A DNA stretch of 64,000 nucleotides from NCBI GenBank assembly GCA_009746045.1, contig RPFO01000130.1:705808-769807 (forward strand), in the 5' to 3' direction. Position 1 is the stretch's first letter. Every line of letters starts with the position of its first letter. Under the pieces are notes generated by a model that saw nothing but the letters and a program-made list of their open reading frames with translations, made no database searches and had not been told where the DNA came from. A program made the translations under genes and the position numbers. Shown one piece after another: positions 56,780-64,000 of this stretch. The DNA is from Mesostigma viride (taxonomy: Eukaryota; Streptophyta; Mesostigmatophyceae; Mesostigmatales; Mesostigmataceae).

Positions 56780-59700
56780 TAAGTAGTCCAAAGCCTAGCG
56801 GTATGCATGCCTTCAGTGTTGCAGCCAGTCTAGGGTCTTAAAAAAATAGACGACAAGCTCACAAAAGTGGCGGCTCACATAAGTGCTGCTTGTTCAGGGT
56901 GTTGGGTTGGAGCTCCAGGGCTGGTGGCGGATGGTTAGGGGCCCCGGCGTTGGGTATACAGACTTGGCAGTGTTTGGGGGCTGCGAAGTCTCCAGAGGTG
57001 CTTTTATATAGTAGTTCCTACTGCAGCAGAAGCTCGTACGGAACCCCTCAATACTTCCCTATCTTGATGCCCAAGCGGGCCATCCTGTTGCTGGATGCCC
57101 CGATGCGCCTGGGATGAATCTAACTTGTCTCGTTCCCTTGACGTCACCCTCTGGCTGTGTCTCCTGGCCCGAATCTTCGCCCTGCCAACACAAGCACCAC
57201 CGCCGATGCCGTCGTCACCGCCATCACGCCACCATCATCGTTACTGTCATCCCACCATCGTTGTCACCACCATGCTGCCATTGTTACCATCACTGTCACC
57301 ATCATGCCACCATCACTGTCACCATAATGTTGCCATTGTTACCACTAACCTGCCCCCATGATAGTCACCGCGACGCCATGATCATGCTGCTGTCATGCCA
57401 CCAGCGTCGTGATCTTGCCCAACCTCATTCCCGCCCCCGCTATTGCCACTACTGGTTCTCCCCCTCTCCAAAGCCCAGCTGCTGAATGGCTGCCTGGACC
57501 ACGCACTAGTCACGTTCATGCTTATGTCCTTATGGCCAGCGCTTGCCACCATCACCATGCTGCATTTTTTATAATTCTGCCCCCCCCCCCCCCAACAGCC
57601 CAGCTGCTGAACGGTTACCTGGACCACGCGGTAGGGCGGCACCCCTCGCTGGCGGGCGGCCACCGCGTGTGGGGAGACTACGGCTTCCGTGCGGGCGCCC
57701 GCATCCTGCTCACGCTGCTGGCGCACGGGGTGGTGCGTGGTTCACTATACCGCTATTAATTGCGGGTGGGGCATTGGTTACAATACCACTAGCGTCGTGG
57801 TTGGGGCGTGGGTCCGCGTATTTTGGATAGAGTGTGGGTCACTGTACCGGTAGCAACACGGGTGGTGCGTGGTTCACTATACCGGTAGCATTGCGGGTGG
57901 GCGTGGGTCACTGTACTGTTGGCATCGTGGGTGGTGCACGGGTTTTATGTACAACGGGCACGAATGGGACCTCCCCTCCCCTCCTGAACCTCCCCTACAG
58001 CTGAATGGTGCGATATTATGATTGCTGCAGTTGGTACACTTGGCACTCCTTGAAGGTCTCTATGGTCGTGGCGTGACAGCTGGCCAGCCGCTGTAGCTCA
58101 TCCACCCTTCTGGCTCCGCTGCTGAAGCATGCCACTTCTTGAAGGACAGCGGTGTTTGCTCAGGCCTTCCCTAGACAACCAGACTGTCGCTCTAGCTCGT
58201 TAACCCATTTGTTCTTCTTCCCGGCCCCTAAATAACCCCACCTGTGTGCAGGACAAGCCGTCCATCATCGGCTTCGACCTGGACCGAGAGACCAATCTGC
58301 TGTACAGCGGGCGCTCCAGCCACACAGGTAACCTCCTACCGTTGCCATGCACAGCACACCAACATGCTGTACACCAGGCGCTTCCCCTTTGCAGGTACGG
58401 TTGCCAGCTGCACTGTAGGTATCAGGGCCCGTTGCGCCGTTGTAGCGGCCATGCACAGCACACCAACAAACGTATTGTACAGCGGGCGCGCATGCCAAGG
58501 CAGGTGCCGGGTCCCATGCACAGTACACGGTTGTGGTGGCCGTATTTGTCCACTTGAAAGGGTGGTACTACACAATGTACTTTGGATAAAAATCTAGAAG
58601 GATAAAGATATGTATGGCCAGGAGAAAGAATTCTCGTACAAGCATATACTATATGCATGTCATGTAGGGCCACACTCCCATGCCCTCCCATGCCCTCCCA
58701 TGCCCTCCCATGCCCTCCCATGCCCTCCCATGCCCTCCCATGCCCTCCCATGCCCTCCCATGCCCTCCCATGCCCTCCCATGCCCTCCCATGCCCTCCCA
58801 TGCCCTCTCATGCCCTGATGTGTATGTATGTCCTCCCCCCCCCGCAGGTGACGAGTACAAGCACCTGATTGAGACCATTGTGCTGAACGAGATGGTCCAG
58901 TCGGGGCTGGTGGTCAACTTGGACACGATGGAGGGGCAGGCAGGGGCCATCACCGCCGCCGCAACGCGCCTGCTCGCCACCAACACCGCCGCCAATGCTG
59001 CCGTGGCCGCCGCCCAGGCCCAGGGGGGCGCGATGGCGGCGACAGGGTTTGGGTCGGGTGCGGGCGTGGGTGGCGGCGTGGGGGTGGGCACCGGTGGGAA
59101 TACGGGCCGTGCCTTGGGGGTGGGTGCGAGCACGGGAGCACCCACGTGGATGGGTTGGGGCAGTGCTGCGAACGTGGTGGGGGGCGCTGGTGCTGGGGGT
59201 GGTGGCGGCAGGGGCACAAGGGCCGCCGCCAGCACAACCGCACAGCCTAGCAACGGCCCCGACTTGGGGGCCACCCCCTCGTCCCTGTGGCCCACGGGAG
59301 GTGCTGCCGGTGCTGCCCCCACAGTGCCCATGTCGGGCGCGGAAGCAGCGCCGTCGGATGGTGCGGTGCATGGAGGTCCGGGCCCGTTGGATGGGCTACC
59401 GACAAGCGGTAGCGGGGATTATGGGGATGCTGGCCTGGGGGCGGGGGCGGGGGCGGATGGGGGCCCAGATGCGGGGGCAGATGCGGGGACAGGCGTAGAG
59501 GCAGGTTCAGAGGCAGATACAGGGGCGGGGGCGGATGGGGGCCCAGATGCGGGGGCAGATGCGGGGACAGGCGTAGAGGCAGGTTCAGAGGCAGATACGG
59601 GGGCGGGGGCGGATGGGGGCCCAGATGCGGGGGCAGATGCGGGGACAGGCGTAGAGGCAGGTTCAGAGGCAGATACGGGGGCGGGGGCGGGGGTGGGGGC

Positions 59701-59956
59701 GGATCTTGTGTCTGCTGCGGACGGCACCTTCCCCTCCCTGCTTGGGGGCACGGGGCCAGCGGCGCAAGGGGGGGGCACCATGGGAGGGGGACAAAAGTGG
59801 GTGCCCGATGCTGCTGGGGCAGTTGCCCCCACCTCGGTGGCCACCTCCAATCCCCTGCCCGCGGATGGTGACGTAGTTGCCGACCCGCCGGCAGAGGCGC
59901 AAGCAGGCGGAGGGGATGATTTACCGGCTGTTGAAGGGGACTATGGCCAGGTGTAG
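50212..59956 (+). CDS. Gene B: LamG-GT29 sialyltransferase-like protein, 9 exons, 861 aa
   Basis: Exons: 50212-50458, 50777-50820, 52714-52935, 53689-54189, 55509-55661, 56536-56635, 57599-57732, 58252-58327, 58848-59956; all GT-AG, total 2586 nt ending in TAG. The clearest of the three paralogues. Hydrophobic anchor at residues 9-27; LamG about 70-285 (PGCIEWSLDP, LLNFGVK, GGLGLGYAGLHFG, TSALYVDGVKVG). Sialylmotif L is 303-338 (RVLLVGNSHKLLG, IDSFDAIFRFNAMP), directly followed in exon 5 by DFGTLTTHEV, the usual DVG-x-x-TT position. CGCIQGQCC follows. The motif-S-like segment YGFRAGARILLTLLAHGV is 450-467, with IIGFD after it and DEYKHLIETIVLNEM at 494-508 at the motif VS position. The tail (520-861) is Gly/Ala/Asp rich with three 26-residue repeats. 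The Cys that opens motif L in animal enzymes is absent. Upstream ATG at 50212 chosen: first ATG in frame, just before the anchor. Confidence 0.87.
51129..51346 (+). mobile_element. Truncated LINE type-1 3' end in intron 2 of gene B
   Basis: 218 bp matching the conserved 3' UTR end (GCCCTGGTGCACCTAGAGCA, AAAAGCCATATGCCCCTTCT) with a (TTAA)n tail. The target-site duplication AATTCAACCAT is at 51118-51128 and 51347-51357; the first four bases overlap the tail motif. Confidence 0.85.
51482..52266 (+). other. Unexplained low-repeat segment in intron 2 of gene B with a 161-codon open frame
   Basis: Open frame 51781-52266 (GTG start) and a partial frame at 51482-51751. Base composition is more even than in the rest of the gene. 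I recognise no domain; it may be a decayed mobile element. Confidence 0.25.
52436..52485 (+). repeat. Echo of the exon 3 acceptor edge in gene B
   Basis: CATGTCGCCAGGTGGACCC followed by GACGGCTCCTTCATGGTGGC copies the exon 3 start at 52714 with a TAG and a frameshift. The acceptor part (CTGCATGTCGCCAGGTGGAC) is identical to that of gene C exon 3. Confidence 0.8.
52505..52665. repeat. 13-bp repeat CCCCTTGCCCCAC, about 12 copies
   Basis: Just before exon 3 of gene B. Confidence 0.9.
54222..54415 (+). repeat. Two echoes of the sialylmotif L exon end in intron 4 of gene B
   Basis: 54222-54272 reads GALIDSYDVIFRFNALP followed by GTACGTGG, an almost intact copy of the end of exon 4 with its donor. 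54384-54415 (HDAVFRLHALS then GTGGGT) is more decayed. Confidence 0.85.
54779..54990. repeat. 72-bp repeat, about 3 copies
   Basis: AATAGGCTGTCTCATATGAA with TCTATCCCACCT, intron 4 of gene B. Confidence 0.9.
55340..55415 (+). repeat. Echo of the exon 5 acceptor edge in gene B
   Basis: CCCTGCAGCTGCCCACCATT with AGGAGCTGTTGCTAACCACC parallels the echo at 27616 in gene A, so this echo may predate the A/B split. Confidence 0.7.
55825..56105. repeat. 10-bp pyrimidine array TTTTCTTCTT, about 28 copies
   Basis: Intron 5 of gene B. Confidence 0.96.
56440..56470 (+). repeat. Echo of the exon 6 acceptor edge in gene B
   Basis: GGCAGGTCCTCTACGCGCAC with GGCTTACC reads VLYAHGL, matching VLYANG (exon 6, 56536) and VLYAHGL of gene A. 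Confidence 0.75.
57470..57507 (+). repeat. Echo of the exon 7 acceptor edge in gene B
   Basis: GCCCAGCTGCTGAATGGCTG with CCTGGACCACGCA copies GCCCAGCTGCTGAACGGTTA with CCTGGACCACGCG at 57599. Confidence 0.85.
57733..57955 (+). repeat. Echoes of the exon 7 donor in gene B
   Basis: GGTGGTGCGTGGTTCACTAT at the true donor recurs about five times with drift (e.g. near 57871), alternating with GGGCGTGGGTCACTGTAC-like units. Confidence 0.75.
58359..58507 (+). repeat. Two echoes of the exon 8 donor edge in gene B
   Basis: AACATGCTGTACACCAGGCG then GCAGGTACGG (58361) and AACGTATTGTACAGCGGGCG then GGCAGGTGCC (58469) copy AATCTGCTGTACAGCGGGCG and ACACAGGTAACC. Confidence 0.75.
58676..58815. repeat. 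10-bp array CCCATGCCCT, 14 copies
   Basis: Nearly perfect, 33 bp before exon 9 of gene B. Confidence 0.96.
59446..59690 (+). repeat. 78-bp coding repeat, 3 copies, in the tail of gene B
   Basis: Encodes a 26-residue unit containing ADGGPDAGADAGTGVEAGSE. Period 78 bp (GGGCCCAGAT at 59461, 59539, 59617); copies nearly identical. Confidence 0.95.
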
Positions 59957-60024
59957 GGCCATCTAGTGGTAGGGCCATCTAGTGGTGCGACCATCTAGTT
60001 GTAGGACCCTAGAACTGCATATGG

Positions 60025-60321
60025 GTGTCTCATCGACACCCATGCTGTTGTAGGAACCAGTCCTCCCGCGCTCTTGCTGCAGCGGGGCCCGGGGGCGCTG
60101 AGGCAGGCACAGGCAGTGGTACGTCAGGTGTGGGGAAAGATTTGACGCAGCAAGGGGGCATTTCTGTTGATGCCCCTGGCTTTTGGAGCGTCCCCCGCCC
60201 TGTGTTAGAAAGCAGCGGGGTTATTGTATCGCGAGCAGGGGTCACTCACGCAAGAGTGTTGGGGCCGCAACGAGGTGGTGCCTCACCAGCCGCCGAGGTT
60301 TTTGTGTGGGATTTTTGTTAG
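60025..60321 (+). CDS. Possible extra 3' exon or tail remnant of gene B
   Basis: 98-codon open frame after the gene B stop, with acidic and Gly/Ser composition like the tail (GGAEAGTGSGTSGVGKDL). A possible donor (CAG-GTGTAG) overlaps the gene B stop and an acceptor (TTGCTGCAG) precedes 60092, but the phases do not fit this frame. Alternatively a leftover of an older, longer tail. Confidence 0.2.
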   Translation: MSHRHPCCCRNQSSRALAAAGPGGAEAGTGSGTSGVGKDLTQQGGISVDAPGFWSVPRPVLESSGVIVSRAGVTHARVLGPQRGGASPAAEVFVWDFC

Positions 60322-60701
60322 CGCTGACAAGACTTTTGTTCCATTTTTACTTGGAGGCAGTGGTTAGTTTTGATGAGTTTGGGGGTGTGTTGTGCAAGCC
60401 CAGGATGGTGGGCCAATGTAAAGGCTACACAACTGTGTACCAAACGAGCTTTTCCCATAGTGAGTGCACATAGATTCGCGCTGGGAAACCTTTCTTTAGC
60501 CTCGCCATGTATCAAGTAGACAACCAATGCAGGCCCGAAATCGGAAAAATCCGGACCTGGTAAGCTCCCCCGGACATGGTAAGCTCTTGAGTCGTCATGC
60601 ATGCTATGAATGTACCTTTTGATGGCACGGCTTTTGATGCCTTTAAGTGCATATTGATAGTACCATATCTTTTGTTGGTGGGGACTGGTTACGACTGTAG
60701 A
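60322..60701. other. Intergenic, nothing recognised
   Basis: Includes TGTAA at about 60416, a possible distal algal polyadenylation signal for gene B on the plus strand. Confidence 0.3.
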
Positions 60702-61090
60702 TTAATTAATATTTGATGAATTTACACGTAACTGCGTCACGTGAGCATAAGTCCTCAGCGAAATGAAGAGGGGATGGGGTGGATGGTGTAGCTATCTAGT
60801 TCCTAGTTACAGGGTTGCGGGCACCACGGCCCAAATCGTTATGCATGCCAAACTTGGTCACACGTGGAGCCCCCACCGACTGGGGTGTGTGTTCTTCATT
60901 ACTGTCTGCCACCTATCTTTATGTGTCCGACTCCCTATATATCACAGACAAAACAGGAGGCTTCCTGGGCGTGAGCCCGCCTTGTCGAGGGTAGCACATG
61001 TCCATGCCTAGCCTATTACGTTAAGTCGACTGATGTGTCTACCTGATCTGTGCGGGCCAGGCACCTGTGTCTAGGAATGTGGGCCCCCGA
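60702..61090 (-). mobile_element. LINE ORF2 C-terminal end plus type-2 3' UTR and TTAA tail
   Basis: The segment 61085-60940 matches 2900-2665 (ORF2 C terminus), 60930-60720 matches the type-2 3' UTR also at 645-441, and the tail is near 60702-60712. A 5'-truncated minus-strand copy. Confidence 0.7.
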
Positions 61091-61860
61091 TGTTGCCTTA
61101 GGGTTAAATGGTTAACCCTACAGCGTGGACCGCAATTAATAATTAAATCGTTAACATAAATAAAAGTCACCTCCGGGAAAACATCAACAAGGTGCTGCAA
61201 AATCTTGACTTTTGAGAGGCTGGCAACCACGGACAGACAGGTGGTCGGTGGGGCGTATCTTGCTGTCAATGCCCTCTACCTGCCACATTACATTGCTGGC
61301 ACAGCCCATTTCAATGATGAGCAGTCACGTGTAGCCCACCCACCCAAAAATTGAATGCGCACGACATGTCAGCATTCACTTCAGTTAACTACTACTATCT
61401 ATAGCTGTCACTCATCTCTTGTATCTCAGGAAAAATAAATAATCGCTCAAACTATCCTCGGCCACAATGGCATCGTCATTGGCACGCCATGCCATAAATA
61501 GATCACAGGGCCATGGTGTTAGAGCCCCCCGCACGTGGTCACCAAAATTGGTATCGCTTCTAAAAGGGCACCCTTTCTCGTTGGCAGTGCATGTGTCACC
61601 CAGGCAAACGCGGGCAACAACGCCACATGACGCTGACAGGATACATCGGCGTCGCATCGACGTGCTCGCTAAGACACTGCGTCCAGCACATGGGCAACGG
61701 GGCACGCCAGGGGAGCGCATCTGCATGTGTGCAGGATGCCACCTCAAGGACTTCCATCCATCCGCCAGGGCGGCACCTCTTAGACAGACCACTCAGCGTC
61801 CCACCAATCAACACCACATTTCGGCACATTCTGGCACAGCACCGTGATGCCGACGCACCG
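61091..61860. other. Intergenic, only overlapping weak ORFs
   Basis: Open frames of 126 codons exist on both strands (61467-61847 plus, 61412-61792 minus). Neither shows a recognisable domain. Confidence 0.3.
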
Positions 61861-61868
61861 CGGATGCG

Positions 61869-62162
61869 TTGCGACAAGGCCCGCAGGCCAGGGAGCTGCT
61901 GCTGCCTACAGCGTGCACGGCTGCCGCCAACAGCACGCACGGCTCCTACAACCGCTACAGCATGCGCTACCGCCTGGGATGCAAGCACAGGGGGGCCACC
62001 CTCGCGAGCCGCTGCCTCCGCCTCCCGCGTGGCCGCATGGCGGTTCATGGGAGCCAGGAAACGTGCCCGAAGGCCTGTCACGCGTTCCCATGCGGAAGAG
62101 ATGCGCTGGTATTATATTATAGTGCGCCGGTTGCCACAAGATCGCGTGCCACAAGAAAGTAA
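61869..62162 (+). CDS. Hypothetical Cys/Arg-rich ORF, 97 aa
   Basis: Starts with ATG; contains YNRYSMRYRLGC, RGATLASRCLRLPRGRM and CPKACHAFPCG. No family recognised. Could be an exon fragment or chance ORF in GC-rich DNA. Confidence 0.2.
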   Translation: MRQGPQARELLLPTACTAAANSTHGSYNRYSMRYRLGCKHRGATLASRCLRLPRGRMAVHGSQETCPKACHAFPCGRDALVLYYSAPVATRSRATRK

Positions 62163-63808
62163 GCCCGACCGCGCACATGTCGCTGGACTGCAAGCACATC
62201 CGTGGCGCCTGGCATCGACTGAGGCTGCCCAAAGGGCCCCACATTGCACCTCGCCTTTTCTCGGCTCCCCTCGACTCGCATGTCCTCTCCTCATAGGCTG
62301 GACTGGGCTGGGCTGGGCTGGGCTGGGTTGGGCTGGGCTGGTGGTTTGACGAAAGTACAAAGGTCTCGCCCGTGCATTTCACGACCGCGCATGATGGGCG
62401 ACCCGAGGAGGCAGCAAAGGAGCCTCCGACAAGGCCCTAAAACAGCCCCAAATGTAGCAGCCGGTGAGCAGCCGTGAGCCTCACTTGAAGGCGCAGTGGC
62501 TGTTTCGAAGGCAGCGATCCCTGAAGAGGGCCGCAGCCTGGGGAAGGGCACCAGACATGGCACTCGCACCTCGTTGCTGAGAAGCCGCAGCAGCCGTGGC
62601 ACCCACCACCTCCACGTAAGGTGCCGGGAAAGGTGTCGCGTCGCAGCCTGTTGCTGGGTGACTTCCGTCCGCCTCGTCACCCACAACCTCATCACCTAGA
62701 GCGCAGCCCGGGGGGTTGCCTTGCCAAGCGGTGAAGGTGGTCGTGGTCAGCCTCCCTGCGCTCACGGCCAGCAGGCCTCTAAGAGAGGGCCGATGAGGTC
62801 CCCACTACAGCTGGGGGGGGCCCTAAGTGAGGGCGGACGGGGTCCCGACGACAGCCGGGGGGGGCCGTTCTTGGCCGCCGTGCAGTAGGCGACCACAGGC
62901 ACGCATGGCTTGGGCTTCATGGTGCAAGAGGGGCACGCCATGGCGCATCATGCCCAACTGTGCAACACGCCCAAATGCGCATCACGCCCAAAAGAGGCAT
63001 CACGCCCAAACGTTGTATCATGCCATATGGCGCATCACGCCCACTGGCGCATGCGTACGGGGCCGGCCCGACAGCGAGCGAGGGAGCCCCCCTCTCTCAC
63101 CATCCCCGCTGAATTGTGATTGAACCAGTCCACACACAGCCAGTAGGGGACGGAGCCCCAGCAAGGGCGAGGGGAGAGAGGGGCACGTGGTCATACCTAC
63201 ACGCAACCGGCATGCCCCCTGCCTGCCACCAGCGCGCCCCCTGCCCGTCATCCGTCATGCGATCGGTCCGCTACATGGATGGGCACAGCCAGCCAGCAAA
63301 GCTGTGGACAGCCCGAAATTATGACCCCAAAAGGTGGCCCTGAGGTGGGACTCCCTACGATGATGGACGATGATGGATGGAGACAAGGGGAGGAAGGGGC
63401 TGTCTCGAGATAGGATGCCCTGCACAGCCCATAGCACCTGGTCGCTATAACTTCAAGGAGCTATAGCCGTGCATGGGGAAGGCTGGAACGCAGCACCACA
63501 GCCATCTACAAAGGCCGTCTGCATACGCCATCTGAATAGACCATCGAGCAGGCCAGAGGGTGGCCATCTGAACAGGCCACACAGCCCGCGAGCCCCTCGC
63601 AACCAGGCCTGGGGCCAGACACCGTAACCCATGCCGCCCAGCGTATTGTGTATGCCCAGCGCCACCATGACCAAGTGAACAGGCCAACCAGGCCAACCCA
63701 TAAGCAGACGTCGAACAGGCCATTCCATTAACGGCCGCGGATCAGGCCATTCCCCCCAAAGGGCATCTACGAAAAGGCCATGTGACCAAAGGCCGTCCAA
63801 CGGTCCGT
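62163..63808. repeat. Degenerate short repeats, no gene recognised
   Basis: GGGCT repeats at 62297-62340, a duplicated block of about 55 bp at 62771-62870 (GAGGGC, GGGGTCCC, CAGC), GCGCATCACGCCCAA-like repeats at 62940-63055 and scattered AGGCCAT motifs at 63535-63800. Confidence 0.5.
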
Positions 63809-64000
63809 CTATCCCGCGCGCCCCTCGCACCCCACGCTGAAGAAGCGCGTGTGCCGCGACGAGATGCACGGCGTGAACGCAAACGCCGCCAGCCGCATGA
63901 CCTGGCCGCTGCCGTACGGGCCCGCAAAGTAAAACGTGCAATCATCCTCCGGGTCGACGGACAGCCAGGACGACAGGCCCCAGAGCGACCCCTCGCGAGC
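63809..64000 (-). CDS. 3' end of an unrecognised gene running off the right edge
   Basis: Minus-strand frame open from the edge to TAG at 63811-63809, 63 codons in view. It reads WGLSSWLSVDPEDDCTFYFA, then GPYGSGQVMRLAAFAFTPC and RHTRFFSVGCEGRAG. The composition (aromatic and hydrophobic residues, little repeat) and strong third-position GC look like true coding sequence. No family recognised; no start in view, so only the terminal exon is here. Confidence 0.5.
   Translation of the reverse strand, partial: AREGSLWGLSSWLSVDPEDDCTFYFAGPYGSGQVMRLAAFAFTPCISSRHTRFFSVGCEGRAG

Noticed and set aside
7420-59690. Idea that intronic minisatellite units are preferentially multiples of three (33, 36, 75, 33, 12, 9, 9, 6 bp), hinting at coding use
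   Set aside because: Equally many units are not (32, 28, 50, 38, 20/19, 11, 10, 40, 13 bp), so no trend is supported within this window.
1-64000. tRNA, rRNA or bacterial-type operon signals
   Set aside because: I saw no convincing B-box/cloverleaf, rRNA or Shine-Dalgarno-led gene order; a tRNA scan would be needed to exclude degenerate copies.

Overview
The window looks like a nuclear contig of a eukaryote with GC-rich exons and many GT-AG introns. Donors are mostly GTGCGT, GTACGT or GTGAGT and acceptors CAG. Together with an abundance of GC-rich low-complexity coding sequence and a TGTAA motif after at least one stop, this suggests a green alga (chlorophyte or prasinophyte type). That is inference; no marker gene names the species.

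The core is a cluster of three paralogous genes. Each encodes an N-terminal hydrophobic anchor, a laminin-G-like (LamG, concanavalin A-like) domain and a GT29 sialyltransferase-like catalytic domain. Gene C is on the minus strand (16799 to 4562, 532 aa). Gene A (18323 to 41464, 1878 aa) and gene B (50212 to 59956, 861 aa) are in tandem on the plus strand. C and A are divergent across a 1.5-kb interval. I assembled the exons by hand: all splice sites are GT-AG, phases agree between paralogues exon by exon, and each joined frame is open to a stop. A carries about 1,300 extra C-terminal residues (Gly/Pro repeats, mucin-like Thr-Pro repeats, an internal duplication of about 0.95 kb). B has a shorter acidic Gly/Ala tail. 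C has almost no tail.

The introns hold most of the DNA. Nearly every one carries a minisatellite (units 6 to 78 bp, arrays up to 3.75 kb). Many also carry decaying partial copies of the neighbouring exon edge, with splice site attached. I call these exon-edge echoes; several minisatellites appear to have grown from them.

Mobile DNA surrounds the genes. There are pieces of LINE-type retrotransposons with (TTAA)n tails: an ORF1-only family, RT-bearing ORF2 fragments and many truncated 3' ends. One truncated LINE inserted into the last exon of gene A, with a clear target-site duplication, and now supplies its final 28 codons and stop. The tail of that LINE was then hit by a 3.1-kb element with CCCATAGTCCG terminal inverted repeats next to TTAA, as in piggyBac elements.

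Layout: 1-4380 LINE debris (minus); 4562-16799 gene C; 16800-18322 divergent promoter interval; 18323-41464 gene A; 41378-45056 LINE plus piggyBac-like nest; 45115-49510 intergenic and LINE debris ending in a 40-bp minisatellite; 49511-50211 promoter of gene B; 50212-59956 gene B; 59957-64000 intergenic with a LINE 3' end, doubtful ORFs and the 3' end of an unrecognised minus-strand gene at the right edge.
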